NCBI GenBank assembly: GCA_017383485.1
Contig: JAFNXM010000020.1
Coordinates: 1-34,725, forward strand
DNA length: 34,725 bases
DNA from: Bacteroidaceae bacterium
GTDB lineage: Bacteria; Bacteroidota; Bacteroidia; Bacteroidales; Bacteroidaceae
Reading direction: 5' to 3'
The notes beneath the pieces were generated by a model. The model ran no database searches, had not been told where the DNA came from, and saw only the letters and a program-made list of their open reading frames with translations. Shown here piece by piece: positions 23,915 through 31,784 of the stretch (position 1 is the stretch's first letter; each line of letters starts with the position of its first letter). The position numbers were made by a program, and so were the translations under genes.

Positions 23915-24010
23915 TCAGTAGGGTAGCACATCGTCGCTCTGCTTTAGATGAAAAGAAATAAAGCAACCGCGATACAAAACAAGATGAATTAACTTTAAAA
24001 CTTTACAGAT

Positions 24011-24484
24011 ATGCTTATATATATAATATTATTAGTCGTATTGGCGTTCCTGTTGTTCTTTGCAGAAGCGTTCGTTCTGACAGGTGTGGGATTCGCAGGA
24101 ATTCTCGCTACAATTTGCTTAGTTGTAGCTGACGTTTTGGTATATTTCGACTACGGATTTTGGCCAGCCGCATTGTCGGTGCTTGTCTCAATCTTGTTGG
24201 TGCTCGGCTTCTTTTGGTGGTTGGGTAATTCCAAGACCATGGACAAAGTTTCCCTGCATACGACTATCGATTCGACTTCTGCCACTACAGCACAACTTTC
24301 TGTGAAGGTGGGAGATAAGGGAAAAGCGTTGACACGTTTGGCCTTGATCGGAAATGCTGAGATCAATGGCGCAGTAGTCGAAGTGAAATCTTCCGGAGAG
24401 TTTTTGGATCCTGGTACACCCGTTGTGGTGGTGAGAGTGCTCGAAGCATTGATTACAGTGGCCAAGGATACCGAAGAATCGTAA
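24011..24484 (+). CDS. NfeD-like membrane protein (short form)
   Basis: The 157-residue protein has three membrane helices (about 2-22, 26-46, 51-70) and a soluble C-terminal beta-barrel of the NfeD OB-fold (about 90-150: VKVGDKGKALTRLALIGNAEINGAVVEVKSSGEFLDPGTPVVVVRV is the region, with GKALTRL and VEVKSSGEFLDPG as key parts). NfeD proteins usually pair with a flotillin or SPFH partner (FloA) in membrane microdomains. No SPFH gene follows here; the next gene is on the opposite strand after a terminator. It is 96 nt beyond rsgA, with no clear promoter found. The NfeD call is strong and the role is inferred. Confidence 0.82.
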   Translation: MLIYIILLVVLAFLLFFAEAFVLTGVGFAGILATICLVVADVLVYFDYGFWPAALSVLVSILLVLGFFWWLGNSKTMDKVSLHTTIDSTSATTAQLSVKVGDKGKALTRLALIGNAEINGAVVEVKSSGEFLDPGTPVVVVRVLEALITVAKDTEES

Positions 24485-24544
24485 GTGCGTGACGAGGTGC
24501 GGTACTAAGGGACAATGAACCGTCGCCTCGAAATACAATAAAAC

Positions 24545-24602
24545 AATCAACCCATAGTGGCAGAGGGTTTAGACTCTTTCCGCTATGGGTTGATTTGTTT
24601 TT
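24545..24602. terminator. Bidirectional intrinsic terminator
   Basis: A 13-bp stem, AATCAACCCATAG with CTATGGGTTGATT (24545-24557 / 24583-24595), extended by GG/CC past a mismatch. It is followed by TTGTTTTTG and serves the convergent NfeD and 24638-25297 genes. Confidence 0.8.
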
Positions 24603-24637
24603 GTTTATTCGTAGGATTTTGTCTGCTTGCTTACTAT

Positions 24638-25297
24638 TTATTTGGGCAGGAATACGAAAAGTTGCGCCAACGATGCGGGATCTTTCCAGCTCCAAAGGTG
24701 GTCGTTCATCAAGCGCTTGAATGCTTCTTTCATTTCAGGCTGGATGAACTTTTTGAACTTGGATTCGTTGGCTGGGATGATTTCGCCTTTGATCGAGAAG
24801 TAGTATTTGTCCTGCAACGGGAAACCTTTGTCGTATTCTCTGGTTTGGCTTTCACCGTCGATTTCGAGAAATAGTCCCATCTCGTTCATGTCAAGATAAG
24901 GATGGTTTTCTTCGCCATTGACCTGGGCGGAGTATTTTTTCATGTCAACGGTGCGTACGCATAGCAAGTAGTTGTATCCCTGTTGTGCGACGACTCGTCC
25001 CATCTGTACGTCGTCTACTTTCTTGAATTCAACGGAGTCGATCACCACACCCAGGATGTTTTTGGTGTCGGCCCTCATTGCCTTGCCATTTTCCATATAG
25101 AGGAAACTGCCATCCTTATAGAAGATATTGCCTTTGGCTTTGATAAAGCGGCCGAAAGGTTGCAAAACTTTTGCGTCCTTAAATTCTTCGAAATAGAAAG
25201 GTGATGTACTGCGTAGCAACTCTTGCTGTTGTTGGGCAAGGGTAGGGCTGATGAAGCCGCAAAGTAATATAATTGTAACAATAAAACTGCGTCGCAT
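24638..25297 (-). CDS. Unrecognised secreted protein
   Basis: The 219-residue protein has a signal peptide ending near residue 21 (CGFISPTLAQQQQE), so it is predicted to be exported. I do not recognise a family. The sequence has a central mixed beta region (ILGVVIDSVEFKKVDDVQMGRVVAQQGYNYLLCVRTVD is the span, with GRFIKAKGNIFYKDGSFLYM before it) and a C-terminal helical, aromatic part (FIQPEMKEAFKRLMNDHLWSW, then LAQLFVFLPK). A repeated theme of short strands ending in YKDG and YMENG suggests a beta-sheet fold. It has its own promoter (25349-25382) and a bidirectional terminator, so it is a single-gene unit. The long open frame, export signal and good promoter support a real gene. Confidence 0.75.
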   Translation of the reverse strand: MRRSFIVTIILLCGFISPTLAQQQQELLRSTSPFYFEEFKDAKVLQPFGRFIKAKGNIFYKDGSFLYMENGKAMRADTKNILGVVIDSVEFKKVDDVQMGRVVAQQGYNYLLCVRTVDMKKYSAQVNGEENHPYLDMNEMGLFLEIDGESQTREYDKGFPLQDKYYFSIKGEIIPANESKFKKFIQPEMKEAFKRLMNDHLWSWKDPASLAQLFVFLPK

Positions 25298-25348
25298 ATT
25301 GATGTGCTGTGTTTAAGTGAATAATTTATGATGGATAGAAAATCGTTG

Positions 25349-25382
25349 CAAAGTTACGCAAATTTTGCGAACATCTATACAA
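25349..25382 (-). promoter_or_regulatory. Promoter of 24638-25297 gene
   Basis: On the minus strand TTG (25380-25382) lies 23 nt before TAACTTTG (25349-25356), which is followed by CA. The -7 element is excellent; the -33 spacing is long. Confidence 0.6.
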
Positions 25383-25473
25383 TACAAATCTTATCAAATC
25401 CTAAAAAATGAAAACTGAATATGCAAAAAATGCTACTCTAAAAGAGAAATAGGGTAATCAACGCAGAAAAACT

Positions 25474-25504
25474 TTTGGTCTGCGATGAATAATCTATAAC
25501 TTTG
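25474..25504 (+). promoter_or_regulatory. Promoter of AspT/YidE-type transporter
   Basis: TTTG (25474-25477), 19 nt, then TAACTTTG (25497-25504) followed by CA. This is a near-perfect Bacteroidetes promoter, with a leader of about 23 nt to the ATG at 25534. Confidence 0.8.
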
Positions 25505-25533
25505 CATTGATAATTTTAACTAAATCAAAAACT

Positions 25534-27258
25534 ATGGATTGGTTGACAAACATTATTACAAATCCCGGTTCGATTGCCCACTTGGTAGTGATCTATGCAT
25601 TGGTCATCAGTTTGGGTGTGAAGTTGGGAAAGATTAAGTTCGGGGGTGTAGCTCTCGGTGTTACGTTTGTGCTTTTCGTAGGTATCTTGGTAGGTCACAT
25701 CTACAGCAATTATATTGTAGATCCTGCTACGGGTAGCACAATCACGCACTCTGCCCAAAAGGAATTGATAGACTTTGTCAAGGAATTGGGCTTGATCCTC
25801 TTTGTTTACTGCATTGGTTTGCAGGTAGGCCCTGGTTTCTTTGCTACTTTCAAGAAGGGTGGCGTAGGGATGAACCTTATCGCCGTAGGTATTGTAATGC
25901 TCAATATCCTGGTGATGCTTGGCCTTTATTTCCTTGTGTTTGATCATAATAATTACAACCTAGCCATGATGGTCGGCACGATGTATGGTGCTGTGACCAA
26001 TACGCCGGGTCTTGGTGCTGCCAATACGGTGGTCAAGGATTTTGCTGGCGACTGGGGTGCAGCGGGTATGCCTGATTTGGCTTCAAGCTACGCCTGCGCT
26101 TATCCTCTCGGTGTAGTAGGTATTATCTTAGCCACAATCGTAGTACGCTACCTTTGCAAGATTCGTCTGGAAAAGGAACAAGATCAACTGCGTCTGGAGC
26201 GCGAAGGCAATCCCAGTGCTACGCCTAAGCACCTCGTGCTGAAAATCACCAACCCCGCCGTTGTGGGTCGCACTTTGCATGATTTGCATTCTTTCCTGAA
26301 GCGTCAATTTGTCATCACCCGTTGTATGATGGACGGCGAGGTCTTTGTGCCTAATGGCGAGACCAAGTTGGAAATGGGAATGCGTGTGCGCCTGGTGTGT
26401 GTGCAAGAGGAGTGTGAAGTCATCACAGCTTTGATGGGCGAAGCAGTGGAAGACGAAGACTGGAAAGAAGCTGATGAAAAGATCCGCTATGTCAGTCGTC
26501 GTTATGTCATCACTAAGCCTGAGATCAATGGTAAGACACTTGGTCAGCTCCACTTCAGCACCATCTATGGCGTCAACGTCACTCGTGTGACACGTAATGG
26601 TATGGAGCTCTTCGCAGACCGCAACTTGCGTTTCCAAATCGGCGACCGCATCCTCGTTACTGGTCCCGAGGAAAACGTAGAACGCCTCAAGCGTGTCGTA
26701 GGTGCTCAGGTGAAGCATCTCGATCACCCCAACGTGGGCGCATTGTTCTTCGGAATCCTCCTGGGTATTATCGTAGGTCAAATCAACTTTGGTGCAGGCG
26801 TGAAGTTGGGCTTGGCAGGTGGTCCTCTCGTAGTAGCCATCCTCATCGGTGCCTTTGGTTATCGTTACAAGATCAACTCTTACGTTTCGACTTCTGCCAA
26901 CTTGATGCTGCGCGAAGTGGGTCTCTTGCTCTTCCTCTCCAGCGTGGGTATCCAGGCCGGCGCGAAGTTCTGGGAAACTATCGTCAATGGTGGCGTACAC
27001 TACGTATGGACAGGTTTCTTGATAACTATTATTCCTATCCTTATCATGGGCGTCGTGGCACGAAAGGTGTTGAAGCTAAACTACTTCACCCTGATGGGCT
27101 TGATCGCTGGTGCGAACACAGACCCCCCTGCATTGGCATTTGCTACCCAGACTGCGGGCAATGATGCACCAGCTATCGGCTACTCTACAGTTTATCCCCT
27201 GGCAATGTTCCTGCGCATCCTGATGGCGCAAGTCGTGCTGATGATATTCCTGTCATAG
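25534..27258 (+). CDS. AspT/YidE/YbjL-family antiporter with paired RCK_C (TrkA_C) domains
   Basis: An inner-membrane transporter of 574 residues. There are two membrane halves of about five to six helices each (about 5-195 and 395-574). Between them (about 205-375) lie two TrkA_C regulatory domains, recognised by VVGRTLHDL, MRVRLVCVQEECE, INGKTLGQL and IGDRILVTGPEENVERLKRVVG. Both halves share the duplicated family motifs GLQVGPGF and VGIQAGAKFWE, and ANTDPPALAFA mirrors TNTPGLGAAN. Characterised relatives exchange aspartate and alanine or dicarboxylates; the substrate here is not known. ATG 25534 is preferred to an in-frame TTG at 25507, which would sit almost on the transcription start. 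A GC-rich terminator follows at 27283-27327. Confidence 0.9.
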   Translation: MDWLTNIITNPGSIAHLVVIYALVISLGVKLGKIKFGGVALGVTFVLFVGILVGHIYSNYIVDPATGSTITHSAQKELIDFVKELGLILFVYCIGLQVGPGFFATFKKGGVGMNLIAVGIVMLNILVMLGLYFLVFDHNNYNLAMMVGTMYGAVTNTPGLGAANTVVKDFAGDWGAAGMPDLASSYACAYPLGVVGIILATIVVRYLCKIRLEKEQDQLRLEREGNPSATPKHLVLKITNPAVVGRTLHDLHSFLKRQFVITRCMMDGEVFVPNGETKLEMGMRVRLVCVQEECEVITALMGEAVEDEDWKEADEKIRYVSRRYVITKPEINGKTLGQLHFSTIYGVNVTRVTRNGMELFADRNLRFQIGDRILVTGPEENVERLKRVVGAQVKHLDHPNVGALFFGILLGIIVGQINFGAGVKLGLAGGPLVVAILIGAFGYRYKINSYVSTSANLMLREVGLLLFLSSVGIQAGAKFWETIVNGGVHYVWTGFLITIIPILIMGVVARKVLKLNYFTLMGLIAGANTDPPALAFATQTAGNDAPAIGYSTVYPLAMFLRILMAQVVLMIFLS

Positions 27259-27282
27259 TTCGTCCATATTCAATATAAATAA

Positions 27283-27327
27283 CGGTGGCGAGAGTCTCCT
27301 TTTCGGGATTCTCGCCACTGCTTTTTT
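27283..27327 (+). terminator. Terminator after AspT/YidE-type transporter
   Basis: GTGGCGAGA pairs with TCTCGCCAC (27285-27293 / 27310-27318), with further pairing inside the loop, followed by TGCTTTTTTG. Strong intrinsic terminator 25 nt after the stop codon. Confidence 0.88.
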
Positions 27328-27347
27328 GTGCACAGATCAAACCCTCT

Positions 27348-27433
27348 GAAAAAAAGTCAAGGCCTCGTGAAAATTTCGCGACGCCCCGTTGAAAAAAGGT
27401 TAAGGCTTTTTTGAAAAAGGTCTAACCTTTTTT
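27348..27433. repeat. Intergenic 21-bp-period repeat, copy C
   Basis: Four units lie in tandem: a hybrid unit ending GTCAAGGCCTCGT (27348-27368), AAATTTCGCGACGCCCCGTT (27371-27390, one mismatch to the other copies), a GGTTAAGGC unit (27391-27412) and AAAAAGGTCTAACCTTTTTT (27414-27433). CCCTCTGAAA borders it on the left (27343-27352). It lies between a terminator and the sulfatase promoter, with no coding potential. The rest of the 359-bp gap (27434-27578) shows no gene. Confidence 0.8.
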
Positions 27434-27578
27434 CGGAGGTGTAAAATGGCATAAAACGGCAGTGCTTTTTGTGGTCTGGAAAATCTGATGAATGGCGCGT
27501 TTCCCGTCCTTGTTTACTTAAAGAAACCGATTTTGTACAAAAAAGCCTTTTTCTCTTTTTTACCTCCCCTCTATTTCT

Positions 27579-27586
27579 TATATTTG
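27579..27586 (+). promoter_or_regulatory. -7 element of sulfatase gene
   Basis: TATATTTG followed by CA, 31 nt upstream of the sulfatase ATG at 27618. The -33 region is T-rich without a clear TTTG. Confidence 0.55.
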
Positions 27587-27617
27587 CAAACTGTAAGTTA
27601 CAAAATCTATAGATAGT

Positions 27618-29228
27618 ATGAAGAAAAAGAATGCATTGATGCTCATCGCCGGTACCCTGCCAGCATTGGCTGCGGCACAAGATCGCCCTAATATTATATA
27701 TATTATGTGCGACGATATGGGTTATGGCGACCTGGGTTGCTATGGTCAGCAATTGATCTCGACACCCAACCTCGACAAAATGGCTGCCGAAGGCATGCGC
27801 TTCACTCAGGCCTACGCTGGTAGCCCTGTGAGTGCGCCCTCGCGTGCAAGTTTTATGACAGGTCAACATACAGGCCACGTGCACGTACGTGGTAACCGCG
27901 AGTACTGGCAAAGCGCTCGCCAGGAAAATATGTTTGGCTCCAACCCCGACTATCGCATCATCGGTCAGGAACCCTATAAGAATACGCATAAGATTGTGCC
28001 CGAATTGTTCAAGGAAGCTGGCTACCGCACCGGTATGTTTGGCAAGTGGGCAGGCGGTTATTATAACCTGCAGTACCCCGATACCTACAAGGTAGATGCT
28101 CAGGGCAACACTATCACCAGTGCTTCTGGCACCAGCAGTTCGGCGTCATTGCCCAACAAGCGCGGCATCGACTGCTACTACGGCCCTATCTGCCAATTCC
28201 AGGCACACACCTACTATCCCAACTTCCTCAATCGCTACGACCCCGAAAAGTATGGCGACAAGCACATCGTGGTGGATACATTGAAGCAGAATATCCAACA
28301 CCGCGACGTATCGTCAGGTCACCCCGACTATGAAAATCGTGCGCAATACACAGCCGACCTCATTCACCAATACGCGCTCGACTGGATCGACCGTCAGGAA
28401 GCCGACAAACCCTTCCTCGGCATCTTCACCTATACCCTGCCTCACGCAGAATTGTGGCAACCTAACGATAGTATCTTGCAAAAGTACACCCAGGCGTTTG
28501 CTTGCGACGACAGCGGCTTTGGTGGTGCATTCGGTTCATGGTATTACAAGAACGCCAACCGTCATGCGCAATTCGCAGCTATGATCACTCGTCTCGATAC
28601 TCAGGTGGGTGAAATTTTCAAAAAGCTCGAAGAAAAGGGCCTCGCTGACAATACCCTCGTGATCTTTACCTCGGACAACGGACCTCACGAAGAGGGTGGA
28701 GCAGATCCCGCATGGTTCAACCGCGATGGCTTGTTGCGTGGCACAAAGCGCTCTACACACGAAGGCGGTATCCGCGTGCCTTTCATTGCCAAAGGTCCGG
28801 GTGTTCCCGCAGGTACAGTGAACGATCACCAATTGGCCTTCTACGACCTGATGCCTACACTCCTCGACTATGCAGGACTCAATGGCGATGCTTACAGTCG
28901 CAAGGCGAGCACAGCTACACAGCGCTGGGACGGCGTGTCGTTCAACAATACGCTCCGTGGTAATGATGCTGCACAGGAAAAACACGAATTCCTGTACTGG
29001 GAATTCCATGAAACCAACATGATGGCGCTGCGTATGGGCGACTGGAAGTTGGTGGTCAAGGATGGTGCGACCCAACTCTACGACCTCTCTGTCGATGTAC
29101 ACGAAGATACCAACGTGGCAGCCGAAAATCCTGATGTGGTGAAGAAGATGGTGCAAATCATCAACCAAGAGCACACCACCAGCGATTTGTTCAAGGTGAC
29201 TATGCCCGGAGAAAGTTCTAAGAGATAA
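27618..29228 (+). CDS. Secreted Ser-type sulfatase (S1 family)
   Basis: Hydrolyses sulfate esters, probably from host or dietary glycans such as mucin or glycosaminoglycans. The 536-residue protein has a signal peptide ending near residue 20 (LPALAAAQ). The metal-binding DD (32-33) lies in IMCDDMGYGDLG. The formylglycine precursor is Ser72 in S-A-P-S-R (72-76), followed by ASFMTGQHTG, so activation needs an anaerobic sulfatase-maturating enzyme; none is in the window. Further active-site motifs are FTSDNGPHEEGG and LRGTKRSTHEGGIRVPFIAKGPG. The C-terminal subdomain ends LYDLSVDVHEDTNVAAENP. Substrate position specificity cannot be read from sequence. It is followed by a secreted GEVED protein after a 9-bp tandem repeat. 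Confidence 0.93.
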   Translation: MKKKNALMLIAGTLPALAAAQDRPNIIYIMCDDMGYGDLGCYGQQLISTPNLDKMAAEGMRFTQAYAGSPVSAPSRASFMTGQHTGHVHVRGNREYWQSARQENMFGSNPDYRIIGQEPYKNTHKIVPELFKEAGYRTGMFGKWAGGYYNLQYPDTYKVDAQGNTITSASGTSSSASLPNKRGIDCYYGPICQFQAHTYYPNFLNRYDPEKYGDKHIVVDTLKQNIQHRDVSSGHPDYENRAQYTADLIHQYALDWIDRQEADKPFLGIFTYTLPHAELWQPNDSILQKYTQAFACDDSGFGGAFGSWYYKNANRHAQFAAMITRLDTQVGEIFKKLEEKGLADNTLVIFTSDNGPHEEGGADPAWFNRDGLLRGTKRSTHEGGIRVPFIAKGPGVPAGTVNDHQLAFYDLMPTLLDYAGLNGDAYSRKASTATQRWDGVSFNNTLRGNDAAQEKHEFLYWEFHETNMMALRMGDWKLVVKDGATQLYDLSVDVHEDTNVAAENPDVVKKMVQIINQEHTTSDLFKVTMPGESSKR

Positions 29229-29253
29229 CGAGATTTTCGAATTTTCTGGGCCA

Positions 29254-29325
29254 TCTGAGCTCTCTGAGTCCTCTGAGTCCTCCGAGTCCTCCGATCACTC
29301 CGAGCCCTCTGAGTCCTCCAATCCT
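29254..29325. repeat. 9-bp degenerate tandem repeat
   Basis: Eight consecutive 9-bp units of the form TCTGAGTCC, with variants TCCGAGTCC, TCCGATCAC and TCCAATCCT. They fill most of the 119-nt gap between the sulfatase stop and the next start codon. One reading frame across it is open (Ser-Glu-Ser repeats) but is out of frame with both neighbours. Confidence 0.85.
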
Positions 29326-29347
29326 TTTAACTCAATCATCAATCATT

Positions 29348-31303
29348 ATGAAAAAGATATTCACCCTATGCTTGTTGCTGGTCGCAGCCGTTCAAGGTTG
29401 GGCTTTCGAACAAGATAAATACTATACCATCAATCGCAATGGCGAGACTGGTTCGTACATCTACGCCGCAGATGGCGTGATGCAGACTGGCGCGCTCAAT
29501 GCTGACAATGGTGCTTATGTGTGGCAGTTTATCCCCACAGGAAAGGCTGACTGCTATTACATCAAAAACGTGGCGACTGATACCTATATGCAGACGTGCA
29601 ATATCACCCTCAGTACGAATGTGCAGTTGGGCAACGACCCCGTGGAATACTATGTAAGCCGTGGTGCTGGCACAACTGGTAGTGGTACGACCTACTTCCT
29701 GGCTTCTAATGACCAGGGTGCGATCAACTATAACGACGATGCTACCCTCGGTCTCAACAAAGGCGCTACAGGCGTAGTGGCTTACTATGTGAAGACAGGT
29801 CGTGGCAACTCTTATTGGGAAATCAAGGAGACCAGTTACAACACGACAGCTCCAGAACCTCCTGCAGACGAAGATCCCGACGTTTGCTCTACTATCGCAG
29901 CCTATCGTCTGCCTTGTGGTACCTACTCGGCTAAGACGCGTTTGACTCAAGTGGACATCACTGGCGACGGCGTATTGACTGAATTGCACTACAAACCCTC
30001 GACTACTGGCCGCTATACACTCTATACCCAGGAACGTGCCGAACTGATGCACGAAGGCAAGGTGAAATTGACTGCAAAACTGGTTGGCGCAGGCGAAACT
30101 GGTTTGGTGGTGACTGTTTGGGCGGACTTCGACGGCGATGGTACTTTTGATCAAAGCGTGAAACCGACCTTGGGTGAATTGCTCGAAGCAGAATTCACCG
30201 TACCAGCTGGCAAGGCTACAAATGGTCGCTTCCGCATCCGCGTGGACCAAAGCGGTGGCGAATCTCCCAATGCCGATTTCTATGGCACCATGTATGATTT
30301 GCCCTTCACCCTGGGTGCAGTACAAACACAACGTACCCTGCAAGTATCAGCTAATACTGCCGACCGCGGTACAGTGGGTATTAAGGGTACAAGCGAGAAG
30401 GTGTTGAACGTAGCACCTGGTACAGAAGTCACAGTCGTGGCAGAAGTGAAAGAAGGTTTCTACTTCCACGGCTGGCGCAAGGGCAGAACTATCGTTTCCT
30501 ATAAGCCAGAATATACAACTACTATGACCGAAAACAAAAACCTTGTGGCTGTATTTGCAACAGTTGAGGGCGAGGTCGAAGTAGAGGATGACGGAACCTA
30601 TCCCGTCAACTTCCCAAAGAACGCGACAGCGACTCGCACTGACCGCAAACTTAATGCTGTATCTTTGACTGCGGCAGGTGGTGAAAAGCAAACCTTGAGC
30701 GTAGGCGGTAGCAAGGTCTACAACGATTTGACCACCAAGGAAAGCAACTACCTGAAATGTATGCCAGGCGAAACGCTGACTGCGGAATTTTCATATACCG
30801 GTACATGGATGCATGGCTACGTATTTGTGGACGAAAACAACGACAAGCAGTTCTCATTCACTGAAGGCGATATCAAGCAAGAAGGTACTGAAGTAAAATC
30901 CTTCAGCTTCTACTCTGGTGACTTCAACAATGATGCTAGCGGATACAACTCTGCAGGTACTGCTCTCTCGGGCGATCGCCGCAATACTCTGGCTTGTCCT
31001 GCATTCCAGGCACCTACTGAATCGGGCAACTATCGCATTCGCTTCAAAGTGGACTGGAATAGCGTAGACCCAGGCGGCCAGCTCGCAGCAGACGGTACAC
31101 CGACTGGCAGCAATGGTATCATCGCCAACGGTGGCTTTGTCGTAGATGCTATCCTCTGTGTGGGCGAAGCGACAGGTATTGATACTGTTGAAACCGCCGC
31201 AGAAGTTCCCGTTTATACCCTTGACGGTCGTCGTGTGAACAAAGCACAAGGCCTCTCCAAAGGTATATATATCGTAGGCAACAAGAAAGTCTATGTGAAG
31301 TAA
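29348..31303 (+). CDS. Large secreted multidomain protein with GEVED domains and C-terminal sorting-like motif
   Basis: The 651-residue protein has a signal peptide ending near residue 20 (AAVQGWAFEQ). Residues about 22-160 look like a beta-trefoil or ricin-like module (YYTINRNGETGSYIY, YYIKNVATDTYMQT). About 175-325 and 405-605 resemble GEVED-type domains (VWADFDGDGTFDQSV with FRIRVDQSG; YVFVDENNDKQFSF with YRIRFKVDWN). Between them (about 330-400) is an InlB-type bacterial repeat (GTEVTVVAEVKEGFYFHGWRKG). The C-terminus VYTLDGRRVN...KGIYIVGNKKVYVK is a sorting-like motif also present in the 31785 gene product and typical of proteins displayed by Bacteroidales, possibly via type IX secretion. 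Probably a carbohydrate-binding or adhesive surface protein. It may be co-transcribed with the sulfatase. Confidence 0.75.
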   Translation: MKKIFTLCLLLVAAVQGWAFEQDKYYTINRNGETGSYIYAADGVMQTGALNADNGAYVWQFIPTGKADCYYIKNVATDTYMQTCNITLSTNVQLGNDPVEYYVSRGAGTTGSGTTYFLASNDQGAINYNDDATLGLNKGATGVVAYYVKTGRGNSYWEIKETSYNTTAPEPPADEDPDVCSTIAAYRLPCGTYSAKTRLTQVDITGDGVLTELHYKPSTTGRYTLYTQERAELMHEGKVKLTAKLVGAGETGLVVTVWADFDGDGTFDQSVKPTLGELLEAEFTVPAGKATNGRFRIRVDQSGGESPNADFYGTMYDLPFTLGAVQTQRTLQVSANTADRGTVGIKGTSEKVLNVAPGTEVTVVAEVKEGFYFHGWRKGRTIVSYKPEYTTTMTENKNLVAVFATVEGEVEVEDDGTYPVNFPKNATATRTDRKLNAVSLTAAGGEKQTLSVGGSKVYNDLTTKESNYLKCMPGETLTAEFSYTGTWMHGYVFVDENNDKQFSFTEGDIKQEGTEVKSFSFYSGDFNNDASGYNSAGTALSGDRRNTLACPAFQAPTESGNYRIRFKVDWNSVDPGGQLAADGTPTGSNGIIANGGFVVDAILCVGEATGIDTVETAAEVPVYTLDGRRVNKAQGLSKGIYIVGNKKVYVK

Positions 31304-31378
31304 CACAAGGCTGATGTTATATAATAAAGAACTCATGTGAAGTCGTAATGCTTGACATCGCACGACTCTTCTTATAGC

Positions 31379-31422
31379 GGTTCCTCCCTCCCATTCTTGG
31401 GTCGGAGGAACCTTCCTTTTTT
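31379..31422 (+). terminator. Terminator after GEVED protein
   Basis: GGTTCCTCC with GGAGGAACC (31379-31387 / 31404-31412), an inner CCCA/TGGG pairing, and then TTCCTTTTTTG. A smaller hairpin AGTCGT/ACGACT lies just upstream (31341-31366). Confidence 0.85.
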
Positions 31423-31458
31423 GCAGCAATAATAGTGTAGGGCACTAAAAGCTAATTT

Positions 31459-31545
31459 AGCAATACACTCCGCATGGAAAAACAGCCAGCAATACATTCC
31501 GCATTGTCCCCACTAGCAGGGGGACGAGAGCCGCAGGCTCGGAGG
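31459..31545. repeat. Short direct repeats followed by two GC-rich hairpins
   Basis: AGCAATACACTCCGCAT (31459-31475) recurs with one mismatch at 31488-31504, a 29-bp period. It is followed by hairpins GTCCCC/GGGGAC (about 31506-31524) and AGCC-GCA-GGCT (about 31528-31540), ending in GGAGGGGGTAG. The stretch is noncoding. It may be a REP-like or mobile repeat remnant; I do not recognise the family. Confidence 0.55.
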
Positions 31546-31742
31546 GGGTAGAAAAAAAGTGCAAAGTGCAATAGTAGACGATACCCCACAATTATATCAT
31601 TACCACAAAATAAACCCGCTGTATCGGCTCGCTTCGCTTGCCAAATTCTATCAAAAAAGTCTGAAAATAACAGAAAAACGACCTAAATTTAAAATATTAA
31701 CAACCTTTAACTAAATGGGGGGGGTAAAACGAACTTTTTGTC
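31546..31742. other. Intergenic stretch with a G8 tract
   Basis: The remainder of the 481-bp gap between the two large secreted-protein genes. It is AT-rich and has no gene. A run of eight G (31717-31724) lies 18 nt upstream of the -7 box of the next gene. Confidence 0.5.
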
Positions 31743-31750
31743 TAATTTTG
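31743..31750 (+). promoter_or_regulatory. -7 element of 31785 gene, with G8 tract in the -33 region
   Basis: TAATTTTG followed by CA lies 35 nt before the start codon. The position expected for a -33 TTTG is occupied by eight G (31717-31724). Confidence 0.5.
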
Positions 31751-31784
31751 CACTGAAATGTATATAAACTAAATATTAAATATT

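Noticed and set aside
26128-27000. 290-codon open frame on the minus strand inside the AspT/YidE-type gene
   Set aside because: Antisense shadow; the plus-strand frame has clear membrane and TrkA_C motifs, and the antisense product is His/Thr-rich with no motif.
29230-29347. Coding extension through the 9-bp repeat joining the sulfatase to the GEVED protein
   Set aside because: The open frame is out of register with both genes and would require two frameshifts.
29366-30343. 325-codon open frame on the minus strand inside the GEVED gene
   Set aside because: Antisense shadow of a frame with signal peptide and recognised domains.
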